DNA of 64,000 nucleotides from Anaspis maculata (GCA_949128115.1 OX421962.1:9766262-9830261); one strand, 5' to 3'; numbered from the stretch's first letter, positions 9,606-21,206 are shown. The notes: generated by a model from the letters alone, not told the origin. Numbers and translations: made by a program.

Positions 9606-11951
9606 AGCGCAATTTCCCAAAAAATGGGAGAAAGGCGCTTTTAGCTTCACTTTGTCCGTCCGTCCGTCCGTACCCGGGATAACTCCTCAGGGAAGAAAGA
9701 TATCGATGTGGTGTAAACGCTGATCAATAGTACATATGTCCAGGATGTCAAGTTGACTTTTGTTTTTTTGTTATTTTGCCGCCATCTTTGATCCGCCATT
9801 TTGAATTTCTCTAAAAGTGATCCGATTGAAATGAAATTTGCAGGCAACGTAAACCACATCAAGATCTATCCAATTTTCGACAATGGATGCCCCGCCGCCA
9901 TCTTGTATTCTTACTATTGAACATGTTTCGAAGTGATAGAACTAGGAGAATTATGCCTCAACGAAAAAAGATATCGGTGTGGTGCAAACGCCAATCGAAT
10001 GCGTACGTGACCACCATATAAAGTTGACCAATAATTTTTGTCACTTGGCCGCCATCTTTGATCCGCCATTTTGAATTTCTCAGTCCGATTTGAGTGAAAT
10101 TTGCAGGCGATGTGAACTCCATCAGGATACATCCAATTTTCGACAATTGATGCCTCGCCGCCATCTTGTATTCTCAATATTGAACATGTTTCAAAGTGAT
10201 AGAACTAGGAGTATTATGCCTCAACGAAAAAAAGATATCGATGTGGTGCAAACGCCAATCGAATGCGTACGTAGCCACCATATAAAGTTGACCAATAATT
10301 TTTGTCACTTGGCCGCCATCTTTGATCTGCCATTTTGAATTTCTCTGAAAGTGGTCCGATTTGAGTGAAATTTGCAGGCGATGTGAACTCCATCAGGATA
10401 CATCCAATTTTCCACAATTGATGCCCCGCCGCCATCTTGTATTCTTCATATTAAACATATTTCAAAATGATAGAGCTAGGAGAATTATGCCCCAACGAAA
10501 AGAGATATCGGTGTGGTGCAGATGCCAATCAAATGCGTACGTGTTCACCATACAGGGTGTTTCGCAATTACGGTTACAAACTTCTAGGGGAGATTCTCCA
10601 TCAAAAATGGACCGGGAAAAAATATAACTTCGATGTCCTAAAATGCTCCGTTAAAAAGATACAGGGTGTTCAAGTTGACTTTTTAAAATCGATTTTTTGA
10701 CACAACTTTTGAACCGTTGAACTGATTTTGTTCAAATTTGGAACAAAGTTAACCAGAATAGGTCTCTATCGAATAATAGCAACGTGTTTGGAAAACAAAA
10801 TTCAGGGGCGTAGATAATGGGGGGTGTCTTCATATTTCCCCCCCTATTTTTCACCCCCTAGCTATTTTTCCGAATTGTTCTATTTTTTAGATTCTACGTC
10901 CAATTTGGAGAAAAAAGTTACTCCTGCAAAATTTTGATTAGAGGCTTCGTTTTCGAGATATCTGGGTTTGAAACTTTGGAAAACATCTCGAAATTGCCAC
11001 TTTCAAAGGCCTAAAAATTAGAATTAAAAAAACTCATGATTTCTCAGCAGAGATAGGTTCTCTAGAATTTTTAAGTTGATAAATCATCATTTTCCCTGAG
11101 GAACGGGAAGTTTTCAGAAAAAAAAATTGGGCTTATTGAAAGTGGCGATTTCGAGAAAAGTTTCAAACCCAAATATCTCAAAAATAAAGCCTCCAGTCAA
11201 AATTTTGCAAGAGTAACTTTTTTTCTAAATTGGACGTAGAATTCAAAAATTAGAACGATTTGGGAAAATAGCTAAGGGGGTAGAAAATAGGGGGGGAAAT
11301 ATGAAGACACCCCCCATTATCTACGCCTCTGAATTTTGTTTATTAAACACGTTGCTATTATTCGATAGAGACCTATTCTGGTTGACTTTGTTCCAAATTT
11401 GAACAAAATCACTTCAATGATTCGAAAGTTATGTCAAAAAATCGATTTTAAAAAGTCAACTTGAACACCCTGTATCTTTTTAACAGAGCATTTTAGGACA
11501 TCGAAGTTATATTTTTTCCCGGTCCATTTTTAATGGAGAATCTCCTCTAGAAGTTTGTAACCGTAATTGCGAAACACCCTGTATACATTTGACCAATGGT
11601 TTTTGTCACTTGGCCGCCATCTTTGGTCCGCCATTTTGAATTTCTGTGAAAGTGGTCCGATTTGAGTGAAATTCACAGGCGATAAGAACGTCATCAAAAT
11701 ACATCCGATTTTGGACAAATGATGCTCGGCCGCCATCGTGGACACCATATTGAACTCTCTTATTAGTGGAACGATTTTCATGGAACTTGGAACTTACTCT
11801 TGTCTATAGTAGGTACGGTCATTTTGATTTTCAAGCCAAATTTCATGATTCTGACGCAATTTTGGCCGCCATATTGAAATTTCTGCCCAAATAACGGTTG
11901 AACCCTAATTAACATCTTGCGTTCACTAATCCTCCAAAAAGGAAGTGCGCT
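9606..11951 (+). mobile_element. AGCGCA element with (CCGT)n and an internal array of about 268-bp units
   Basis: The left end AGCGCAATTTCCC leads into TTTGTCCGTCCGTCCGTCCG. The right end is GGAAGTGCGCT. Inside, the marker GATATCG recurs at 9699, 9970, 10234 and 10504 (spacing 271, 264 and 270 bp). Each unit has CGCCATCTTTGATCCGCCATT, GAAATTTGCAGGCGATGTGA and CGCCGCCATCTTGTATTCT. All open frames are small (at most 88 codons) and follow the repeat. The 10553-11581 palindrome is inserted in the last unit. Similarity continues past the right end for about 40 bp in the relic near 934-990, so the true right boundary may lie further out. Confidence 0.65.
10553..11581. mobile_element. CAGGGTG palindrome, family B copy 1 (1029 bp)
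   Basis: CAGGGTGTTTCGCAATTACG at the left mirrors CGTAATTGCGAAACACCCTG at the right, and the arms pair almost end to end (for example GGGGCGTAGATAATGGGGGG with CCCCCCATTATCTACGCC). TA flanks both sides. The neighbouring array units, which read CCACCATATAAAGTTGACC, show the empty site: CACCA-TA-TACATTTGACC. So the duplication is exactly TA. No coding frame. Confidence 0.85.
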
Positions 11952-12915
11952 ACTGAGCCTCATGCCCAAGAGGCATATTCGCTTGTTTTGACTGTCGTTT
12001 GAGATATTGTCCCCCTCATAACCTGATTGTATTTTCTCTCAAGAATCGTAAGCGCCAATAAACAAGCGTTCAATTTCTACTCATTTCAGAATTCTAACCG
12101 TGTCCTAATACATTACCTTGTATTAATACTCAAGTAAAACTCAACTAAACCCAAGTACAACATTATACTAAGGAAGAAGAGGTGCTCAAATATGTTTTCG
12201 TCGCTTGCGATATTTTATTCAAAACTATGGCGCTTACGATGCAATTCTTCAATAGGCTACTTCGTTTGGGCAGGTGCGCATGCTTGACGGCTCCAAATTT
12301 TGTAAACTTTCGTACACCTGTCAGTTGAATGGCAACGCTGCATGCTCTGTCTAGCCGCCTGACCAACAACTGGTTCCTGGCTGTCACTTCTATACATACC
12401 GTAAATGCATATCTTCGTGGCTTCTTTGAACTTCCTTCTTGGTGCAGCCATTTTCAACAGGTTCTGTTCTTCGACAAAACATGAGCAAAGGGAATGTAGG
12501 TCAGGTAGAAACGAGAAGTGACCATAATTATTGTCACAAGTGACAGTTGGCGCCGATGTCCTGTTGTTTTCAGCGCTGTTGCCATTTTTGTTGTTCCTGA
12601 ACTTCCACAAATGATCATTGAATTTAATTCCAATGAAACATTTCCTTTGAATATAAAAATGGTATCTAACATTCAACCAAATTATTTGTGAAATTTTAGG
12701 TGCACTACAATATTTTTTTGTGTTAACTTTCAATATTGGTGCACGAAACTATGAAATTCGCGCCAGACATGCGTACTCAAAAAAAACCGAAACGAAGGGA
12801 CCTATTCGCTTTTTCATTAATTAAGTGAATTTTGGTGCCTGTGATGCTTAACTCATTCGACGCGACTCAGTGAGACCTTTCCATTAAGACCAAAAACTCA
12901 TTTTCGCCAAAATGG
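11952..12915. other. Unassigned sequence
   Basis: No firm gene. The minus strand is open for 158 codons over 12257-12733 but without recognisable domains. Within it, 12451 back to 12400 could be a short first exon (ATG after AAA, MAAPRRKFKEATKICIY, then a GTATGT donor). I cannot support it further. Confidence 0.3.
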
Positions 12916-12949
12916 CGCTCACGTTGCTTTGCCTGGCAAGGGACGATAT
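12916..12949. repeat. 34-bp inverted repeat, right copy
   Basis: This is the partner of 9361-9394 (32 of 34 positions), in opposite orientation. Confidence 0.75.
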
Positions 12950-15059
12950 CTCCATCATCTTTTTTTCTGAGGTGATAGGGTCATGTACACCAGCATGCAA
13001 AGAAATTCAGTGAAAATTAAAATCGACTCAAAATGCCATGCGCGAGGCCATGCGAAATAAAAATCCAAAGAAAAAATGCGGATTATCCATGCATTTTTCT
13101 GTTTTACTCCATTTCTGGTCACGAGACCGGAAAGCAAAGCTGGGTGGGTAAGAAACTTCAACAACACGCGAGAAAGAGTGACAGAGAGCAGTAAAAATGG
13201 CTGTTCGCGAACCTATCGGCCGGCCGGGGCTCCCTGTCCGTATAGATTAACCGCACAAAAATAACGATATCTTTCTTGGGAATAAAGCAATAATTATCAT
13301 TCGTTATAGTTACGGCTAAAATGAGCTGACTAAACCCATTTTTGTTTGTACCGTTGCGGACTTTTTAAAGTGGACGACAAATGACAGATTTTTCAGGATT
13401 CTGGCCTGAACCCAGGCCTGAACGTCGCATGACAGCAAGCCAACTCGTTGACATTGTCGTCCACTCTATTTTGGCCGCAACCGTACATAGAAAAACGATT
13501 ACTTACCCTAACATCGACCCCAACACTCCCAACATTTGACTGAAGACGCGAATAAGATAGGTAAAAGTGATTCGGAATACTGAGGGCTAGTAGCGTGTTA
13601 ACGACTGTAATGACAGAGAGCCTATTTTCACGGGGAGATCCGTCGTCCACAGGCTAGCCAACTGTTCCTAGACTTAGAGTGAAACAACAAATGCAACACA
13701 AACAACACATACTACAGTCTGTTCACCGATAAAACGGACTTTTTTGAATTTCAGTGATGTAACCTATAGCAAACAAAAGCACCAAAGACTGTAACAACAC
13801 AGGCGCGTTTGGAACTAATATTAGTTTTGTTCGGTTGGTAGTCTTACCCGGGCAAATTATTCCTACGCCAAGCCAATGGCATTACATTCAGCGAGTTTGA
13901 CACTTACGTACGATTTCTAACCTCCATTTCTCTATGATGTTTGTTATTTTTAGTCGGCTCGGCTGTTGTGATGTTGTGTAATAGAATCAGCTTCATTCAA
14001 AAAAATTATTTTCTCATTAATTAAAATTGGTATTAAACTGGTGTTATTTAAAATTACCATAGCACTTAGCTGTGATTAGCGGAAATAAGCACCCCTTTCT
14101 AACTGGAATTTTAAATTTCGCGGGTAACGCTCGGGGACTACTTTTCAAGTGGAGGAATCTGGTGGTCCTTTCTATCAGTGTATAGAGTATAATAAGGGTA
14201 TACTTATGTTGAGGGCTTCGAGCCAGCCAAAAAAGTCTAGAATAGATCATAGTGTTATCGGTGCGCAAAAAAATCCTGCATTTTGTGATACAAACAATAA
14301 CTTCGGCACTAGGGTAGTGACCACTATTGGAAAATATAAAAAAAAATCATACTAATCGAATGTAGACCTTTAATAAGAAGATGAAAATTGAGAAAAAACA
14401 GTTCCAAGTGTCTCATAATCTGCCTTGAAAGTGGCTACTTTTGCGAACGATTTCAAATCTACCGAGCTGTAAGGCGGGCTGTGACGTTTCAATCTTTTGA
14501 CAGTAGTGGGGATGACCCCACCTCCGTTGCCTGTGTGTCAGTGTTGACGTTGACGTTTGCCAGCATAACATAAGCACTGAAGTCTGATGTAGTTTTGAAA
14601 TATTCATAAATCATGAAAGATTTTACCAACTTTCCATATTTCCAAGCAAAACATCTTAACAACACGAATCACCGCACACAATATTACCGTTAACCGTTAA
14701 CAATATAACAATCAGCTGTTATGAGCGTTGACGGGTTGACGCTAGTGATTTTTGTAGTAAGTTCTGTAGTGTTGTCAAGCCTGCTTCTCCGCCTATGAAA
14801 GATTGTGACGTCATCGCGCCAAATTTGAAATCATCGAAAACTTTCATGATTTTTTTTTACCAAGAAAACTTACGAAAAAAATCTGTTAACTATATAGCGT
14901 CACTTATCAAGAAGTGAACTTTAAAAAAATATAGTAAAAAAAAATCGGTCACTACCCTGAATAATTTTATCCGCTGTTCTTTTCGATTACCCCTTGCTAG
15001 ACCGGGATTTGGGGGGTGCAAAAAAGGGGACAACCATTTTTTGCTGCAAGCACTGAACT
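12950..15059. other. No recognisable gene or complete element
   Basis: Mostly unique-looking A/T-rich DNA. Short GC-richer patches at 13200-13250 (CGGCCGGCCGGGG) and 14470-14560 have no supported frame. Confidence 0.5.
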
Positions 15060-16090
15060 GAAGTTTTATTATTCGAAGTCGAAGTTTTTCCTGTTGAAGT
15101 AAGAGTTTTTCTTGTTTCAAGTCTGAATTCCATGTTTTGAGACAAAACTCGAAGGTTTTGCATTTGAAGTCGAAATTTCAAAATAAAAGTCGGAGTAGTC
15201 TTGTTCAAAGTCGAAGTTTTTCGTGTTCCAAGTTAAAATTTCTGAATAAAACTCGAAAGTTTTTCAAAGACAAAAAGCTTTGCGTGTTTCAAGTCGAAAT
15301 TTTTCGTGTTTGAGGTGAAAGTTTCGAGATAAAGTCGAAGTTTTTATATTTCAAGTCAAACTTTCGGGATCAAAGTCGAAATTTTTCATTTTTGTTTTTG
15401 AGGGAAGTTTTTGATGAAAGTCGAGTTTTTTTTGTGTTTCAAGTCGAAATTTTTTGTGCTCAAAGTCGGAAGTTTTATTGCCCAAACTCATGGTTTTTCG
15501 TGTTGATGAAGTCGGATTTATAGATAAAGATCGAAGGTTTTTGCATTTGAAGTCGCAATTCCGAAATGAAAAGTCCAAATATTTCGTGTTCCAAGTTGAA
15601 ATTTCGAGACTAAAAGCACAGTTTTTCGTGTCACAATTGGAAATTTCCGAAATTTCCTGTTCAAAGTCACTTTTCCGAGCACTTTTCCGATATCAATATC
15701 GAAGTTTTTAGTTTTTCTTGCTTATCGTCACAACTCGCGTCACAAATTCGAAGTGAAAGTTGAATTTTTGTGGTAAAAGTCGAAATTTTTCGTGATAAGG
15801 GTCGCAGTTGTTGTCGGAACACAGAGATAAAATTCGAAGGTGTTTGCGTCTGAAGTCGAAATTTCGAAATAGAAGTCGAAGTTTGTTTGTTTGAAGTAGG
15901 AGTTTTAATGTTTGGGGTCAAAGTTTTTCGTATCAAAATGGCAGTTATGTTCGTGTTGATAGAGTCTAAAAATCGAGCTAAAAATGGAGTCAAAGTCGAA
16001 GGTTTTCGCGTTTGAAGTCGGAATTTTGAGATAGAAATCGAAGTTTTCATATTTCAAGTCGAAATTTTTTGTATTTAAAGTTTGCACTAA
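15060..16090. repeat. Degenerate minisatellite built on AAGTCGAAATTTTTCGTGTTT
   Basis: For about 1 kb the sequence is a chain of variants of (A)AGTCGAAGTTTTTCGTGTTTC with lengths between roughly 20 and 45 bp. The minus strand is open in several frames, giving peptides of K/T/S/F-rich repeats. That is what an imperfect short tandem array produces, so I do not call a protein. Confidence 0.8.
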
Positions 16091-17004
16091 TGGTTTATCT
16101 GTTTTAAATACAGGGTGCTCTGAGCTTATAAGAGAGTTCGACAGAACATTTGAGGAAATGTTCCAAAAGCTGCAGAAAAATACTGAAAAAAAATAAATGT
16201 TGGAACATTAAAACTTTTCAATTTCGTTACCTGTAACTATTTTTCTGAATTCTTACAAATGAACTGGAAGACTTTCTTCAACTGCTGAATGCTCGGCTGA
16301 ATATGTTTTGTAATTTTATTTTCTTTAATAAGGTATTTTTCAAGAAACCCAAAAATGCAAAAAAAAAATAAAAATAAGTTTGCAATAGCTCTTATTTGCG
16401 ATGAGCGGCAAAAAGTTAAGTGTCGATCAAAACGAGATGATGGGAACTTGCTGTAGGAAATTCTCATAAATTGAAAGCTCTACCTGCAATTTGCTGCTTC
16501 CGATTTGTCTTCTTCCGGATTATTAGCATCAAGTAGGTCTAGGTGCATACATAAGTACTTCATAAATGGATCGTAAAAAATAATTAGATCGAAATAACTT
16601 AATAAGGATAAGTTTTCCAGAAATGTTACATGCCCGGGACCAATCATTTTCAAAGACAAAAGAGAACTTGAGGAAAAAGGGAATAAGAAGCACAAAATTC
16701 AGAAGTTTGCACAAAAATTGGAACATTACTTATCTGGCTTGACGAACTACCAGTTGGTGAACGATCAAATCAGAGCAATTTTTATCCATGAGTTTTTTTT
16801 TTCCTTCCATCTTGTATACCACTCAAGATATTTCGAAACTTCTTGCAATATACACGTTTTCAATTATATGAAATCGAGTATGAAATAGACGATCCGCCTT
16901 TGGTACTATGCAACCAGTAATACAAATCGACCATCTATTTTGACATTAGTATCACCAGTGCCGTGCGTTCTCTTGCAACTGTCAAGTCTCACACAAAAAA
17001 TTGA
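16091..17004. other. No recognisable gene; one isolated CAGGGTG end
   Basis: A single CAGGGTGCTCTGAGC sits at 16112 with no matching right end found. The rest is A/T-rich without a supportable frame. Confidence 0.5.
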
Positions 17005-17414
17005 GAAAAATCATATCCAAATATCTGAAAGAATAATTCCGTAATGAAAATTTTTGCAAGAGTGGCTTTTTTTCAATTTAACGCGGAATTTGAAACTATG
17101 AACAGATTTCAAAAATAATTTGAGGGGTAAAAAGGGGAGAACACCGTCTATTATCAGCGCCCTTAAAAATATTTGATTTAACGCTATATTCTTTTCCGAT
17201 GGAGACCTACAAGGTATTTTAGTAAATCTTGCTTCAAACTTGACCAAAATCGATTGAACGGTTCGAAAGTTATGACAAAAAGAAGATTTTCAAAAGTCAA
17301 CTTCAACACCCCGTATTTTTTTGAGGGAGCATTTTGGTTGTGTTATTTTTCTATTTCATTTTTATTGGCGAATCATCCCTCATAGTTCGTAACAACCAGT
17401 ACCTAACACCCTGT
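17005..17414. mobile_element. Family B palindrome, right half only
   Basis: It carries the family B order in right-arm orientation: TTTTTGCAAGAGTGGCTTTTT, GAGACCTAC, ATTGAACGGTTCGAAAGTTATG, a GTCAACTTCAACACCCCGTA block and a terminal AACACCCTGTA. The left half is absent. Confidence 0.7.
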
Positions 17415-17920
17415 AAAGAAAGGGTCGAGGCTGGCATACGAAGTTTCAAAGTCCGTTTCTTGATATTACATATAGCAAAAAATCAATTTTGGCCCCCTGT
17501 GTAAAACCTATCAAGAAGCGAGTGAGAGGCATAATGTTATATTTTTGTGAGTCAGGAGGACTAGGAGAATCGTTTCTCAAAGTTTGATCGGTTAAACCTG
17601 GGACAGCCTGTATGTACGGTATAAAAGGATTATCAACACAGGGTGACCACGAAACTAGAACAGACAAGCAGAAGTTGCAGTAGAAGCAGAAGCGGAAGAA
17701 ATGATTCAGTATCTCACTAAATCACCCCTGTATAATTATGATAGAATTTTTCAAATCGAACATCGAGGTCAAAAGTTACAGGAACACTTTTTATTTCAGT
17801 GTTCCACTTCAGTTGTTTTTCTTTTTTCAATGAACCATAAGCCCTTTAAATTCTTCTGTGTTACGCCACTGGATTTGAGAACATTATTAGCGTGCGTGTT
17901 TATGGTGTACGAGTATAGGT
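17415..17920. other. No recognisable gene
   Basis: Contains one 'gggacagcctgta' end-like sequence at about 17600 and otherwise unique A/T-rich DNA. Confidence 0.4.
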
Positions 17921-18760
17921 AGGTGAGTTCGGCAATTCAACTCCATTCCCTCTTTTTACTCCGTACACACTTAAGCCGTTCGGTTATTCCCTTCGGAGTG
18001 AGTGGCGTCACTCGCTTTTCCGTTCGGCTTTTCGTTTCGGCGCAAATAGAGTTCACTCCGAAAGCACCACATAAATAGGTGGGGTTTGTGGAGCAGGCAT
18101 GCGCACAATACGCGTGATCAGTTTGACAGCATTATTTTGACAGTTTCTTAATTTCTCATGTTCTCAATTTCCGTAATTCTTGAATTGATTACGGTGTGGT
18201 GTGTGCAATCGTCGTGTCGAAACAGTCGAAACCCAAGAATGGAATCTCCAGTAGGCTGTTGTGGCGTCTGCGGGTTGTCAGGCCCTTTGCCTGCCATTGA
18301 GGCCCATTTCATGTCCACACATGTGGAGGAAGAGCAACCGCAGCAGACTGAACAGGAGACCCCATCACCCAAGGACCTCGCGAATGAAAACACCCAAGGA
18401 AAGCCAGAGGCCCGTCGTGGTGAAAAAATGTGGACTCAAGAAAATACCCTCTTCCTGCTAGATTTGGTCAAGAGCCATGATGAGGAATTTTCCAACTCCG
18501 TTAAAAAAAATGTGTGGAAAAAAATTGGTTTTGTTTTGTTGCTTGTTTGTTTATGCTTTTCCTTGTCTTGTAACTTGTAACTTGTTTATAACCCAACTAT
18601 TTGCAACTGACACTACAGTGACAACTGACAACTAGTGACATTGACATTTACGCGTTCCTCGGTGCGTTCAGTAATTTTCACTCCCTTTGCTCTTTAAACC
18701 ACGTGACAAAAATCCGCTCCTGTTCCACTCCAACCCCGTGACGAAAAGCCGAACTCACCT
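17921..18760. mobile_element. Possible 840-bp element with 13-bp inverted ends, containing a DNA-binding exon
   Basis: AGGTGAGTTCGGC at 17921-17933 is exactly mirrored by GCCGAACTCACCT at 18748-18760. No clear target duplication is visible (GTATAGG outside on the left, GTATCGG three bases away on the right). The exon 18239-18527 lies inside. PIF/Harbinger transposons typically carry a separate Myb/SANT-type gene, so this could be a cut-down member. A host gene that happens to be flanked by a short inverted repeat is the alternative. Confidence 0.4.
18239..18527 (+). CDS. C2H2 finger plus Myb/SANT-like exon (partial gene)
   Basis: From ATG the frame encodes a short protein start with a C2H2-type pattern (C8-x2-C11-x11-H23-x4-H28, in CCGVCGLSGPLPAIEAH). 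An acidic/Gln/Pro linker follows, then a segment beginning KMWTQENTLFLLDLVKSH with a second Trp 28 residues after the first (KKNVWKKI). That Trp spacing with a hydrophobic helix is typical of Myb/SANT-like DNA-binding domains in insect repeat-encoded and regulatory proteins. The frame then runs into hydrophobic, T-rich translation, so I place a 5' splice site at ATTG|GTTTTG (weak). An in-frame ATG exists at 18158, but the residues it adds are not domain-like. No downstream exon was found. The product probably binds DNA in the nucleus (inference). Confidence 0.55.
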
Positions 18761-19321
18761 TGTGTATCGGACGGCTACTTGTGGGACCACAAAATACAAA
18801 TTCTTCACTTTGTCCGCTCGCTATTGAGAGCAAGAGGAGGCAATGGAATACCTGTTTCTACGATTCCATAGAAACTGAACAATAGAACAGAGCGGCCTGC
18901 TTAGCGAATATCCCTCGAAATATCCCAAAAGTGCTTCACTTTGCCCGTGGGGAATTTTACTTTTTTCTTGAAATTTTCTGAAGAGAAACCTTGAATGGTA
19001 CAGGGTGTTAATTTGAAAAGTTGTCACCCCTGATTTCTCGCCGCCAAAATTTTTCACTGGAAAACGCCGAGACAGGTCGATTTTTGTTTCGAGGGGGACA
19101 TCTAGGATACATCGAATGTCAAATTTTTACCTTCAACCCCTCCTCCCCATCCCACCTTACTTTAAAATGTCAAATAGCATTGCATATCTTGTGGTACATC
19201 AAACTGAAGGCAATACAATTCTCTTTCCGCCAAACATATTTGTAATTTTCTGAAACCACCCCTAACCCTTGTGAAAATCCTCTCTTAATGAAAGGAAAAT
19301 TTTTCCCTTATAAACTCCCGA
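18761..19321. repeat. Fragments related to the CCGGGTGATCA palindrome family
   Basis: A lone CAGGGTGTTAATTTG sits at 19001. It is followed by AGGTCGATTTTTGTTTCGAG, GGGGGACATCTAGGATACAT and CCTCCCCATCCCACC, matching blocks in the 37207-38453 element. A further copy of these blocks is at 20050-20160. Confidence 0.5.
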
Positions 19322-19963
19322 TTTTAAGAGTTCTCTGTACGCTTAAAGCAGCTCCGACTAAAAGGCCTCTAAATCGAAGGCGGTTATTCTCTTCCAACTG
19401 GTATTTGGTGATTATACTTCATGTCTCCATAAAAACATGTGAAAGGAAAAAATCCGAGAAAAGCCGATCACAGCCGAAGATAGTCAAATTTTACGGGCGC
19501 CATCCTAGGGCCTTCATTTGACTTGGAAGAAAATTCCTTTTTCCAAGATGGACTTTCTACAGTATTCTGCACCAACGTACCGGGTGATTTTTCAATAAAA
19601 TATCTGGAGCCGAAGTTTTTCGGCTGTGAAAATTGTTAAAACAATGCTCCAAAATTTGGAGCTTCATATCTTCGGCTGAAATTTTTTTACTGAAAAACCA
19701 CCCGGTACGATTGTGCAGAATACTGTTGAGAGTCCACCCTGAAAAAATTATTATTGTTTCAAGTCAAATAAAGGCCCTAGGGTGGCGCGCGTAAGATTTG
19801 ACTATCTTCGGCTGTGATCGGTTTTTCTCGGATTTTTTTCCGTTAACATGTTTATATAGAGATATGAAGTGGAATCTCCAAATGCCAGTTTAAAGAAAAT
19901 CACCGGCTTTGATTTAGAAGCATTTTAGTTGGAGCCACTCTGAGCGTACAGAGGACTCTTAAG
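19322..19963. mobile_element. Outer palindrome with a small element at its exact centre
   Basis: TTTTAAGAGTTCTCTGTACG at the left pairs with CGTACAGAGGACTCTTAAG at the right. CACAGCCGAAGATAGTCAAA and CCTAGGGCC are also shared in inverse orientation. Once 19580-19705 is removed the arms are 256 and 256 bp and meet at TA between GTATTCTGCAC and GTGCAGAATAC. No coding frame. Confidence 0.8.
19580..19705. mobile_element. 126-bp CCGGGTG hairpin MITE
   Basis: CCGGGTGATTTTTCAATAAA mirrors TTTTTTACTGAAAAACCACCCGG, with TA on both sides (19578-19579, 19706-19707). The ends resemble those of 37207-38453 and 38802-38932, all with TA flanks. Confidence 0.8.
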
Positions 19964-19971
19964 GACGGAGT

Positions 19972-20044
19972 TGAATTGGTAAAATAGGCGTTGCGAAATC
20001 AATCCCTGACGGATTGATTTAGCAACGCTTATTTCACCAATTCA
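19972..20044 (+). repeat. 73-nt near-perfect hairpin
   Basis: Two 34-nt arms match at 31 of 34 positions, separated by a 5-nt loop (CTGAC). One of the three differences gives a G:U pair in RNA. It could be a tiny foldback element. The size and shape are also compatible with a small-RNA precursor, but nothing here shows transcription. Confidence 0.6.
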
Positions 20045-20438
20045 GCAGAAACAGGTCGATTTTTATTTCAAGGGTGTCATCTAAGACACGTCGTATGCTC
20101 GCACGTATGTCCAAATTTTCACTTTCAACCCCTTCGCCCCCACTCTACCTTACTTAAAAGGGGTAGTTTCAAAAAATTTGAAATATGTTTGACGGAATGG
20201 TAGGTATATTGTAAAACAAGTGTTACAATGACGATTTTTGTAATACGACTAAGTTTGATTAACGATTAACGAGCCGCGAGGCGGCAGAAGAAGAAGCATC
20301 GATTGCAATACATAATTGCAAAATATACAGGGAAAATGTTCCTTATCAAATAAATCAATTTGACCTGTCAAGCCGTTTTTCAAAAATTCTTACAGGGAAA
20401 AAAACAGCTTTCGAGACTTTACACGTTCTCTGTATGTA

Positions 20439-21200
20439 CAGGTGTCTCACTCAAAATTGACCCCCCCCCATTATTTTTCTTACCAAATTTTCAAATATCG
20501 AATTTGATCCTCAAAAAATTCTCATCTGAAGGAAGCTTTTTTTCTTGTAAATTTTTTCTTGCATTTTTTGAGTCTCAAGTCGAATTTTTAGCATGTCAAT
20601 ATTATACAGAGATTTTCTCGGGGATTTCAGGAGCACAATTTTTATATAATTATAGCCTGATTATTTCTCTCGATATTTCTACATTAGATCGGAAGATACT
20701 TTTCAAATGAATTAAAAAATATACTACACTCATGTTTTTGATTTACAGTCAGTGAAAAAAAAAACGTGTATGCTTTCTTTCGTAGAAAAAACTGACACAC
20801 ATCAATATCTGGTCACATTTCATGTCCAATTTAACTCCAAAGTAAAACAAAAAAAAATAAAATAAAAATTGATGTGTGTTAGTTTTTTCACAAAAAAGGC
20901 GTTTTTTTTCACTGGAGCACTCTTGCACTTTTGTTGACTGTAAGTAAAAATTTGAGTGTACATATATTTGAATTCAGTTGGAAAAGATCTTTCAATCTAT
21001 GTAGAGATATACAGGGTGTTTCAATAAATCATTTTTCTGGTATCCCTGTATACTATTGACATTGACATGTTAAAATTTCGACTTTAAATTCAAAAAGCGA
21101 AAAATTATTATTGAAGAAAAGCGAGAAAAAAGTTTACGTCTGATGTAAAGTTGAGAATAAAAAGAATAATGAGAGGGTCAATTTTAAGTGAGACACCCTG
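20439..21200. mobile_element. CAGGTGTCTCAC palindrome, 762 bp
   Basis: CAGGTGTCTCACTCAAAATTG at the left pairs with CAATTTTAAGTGAGACACCCTG at the right; TA flanks both. An inner inverted layer runs from TTACAGTCAGTG (about 20745) to TTGACTGTAAG (about 20943), with ACACACATCAAT/ATTGATGTGTGT inside it. Non-coding. Confidence 0.8.
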
Positions 21201-21206
21201 TAGGTA

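Noticed and set aside
12257..12733. 158-codon minus-strand frame, possibly with a first exon at 12451-12400
   Set aside because: No recognisable domain, no downstream exon, and composition like the surrounding DNA.
15351..16050. Lys/Thr/Ser/Phe-rich minus-strand frames
   Set aside because: They are translations of the minisatellite in several frames at once.
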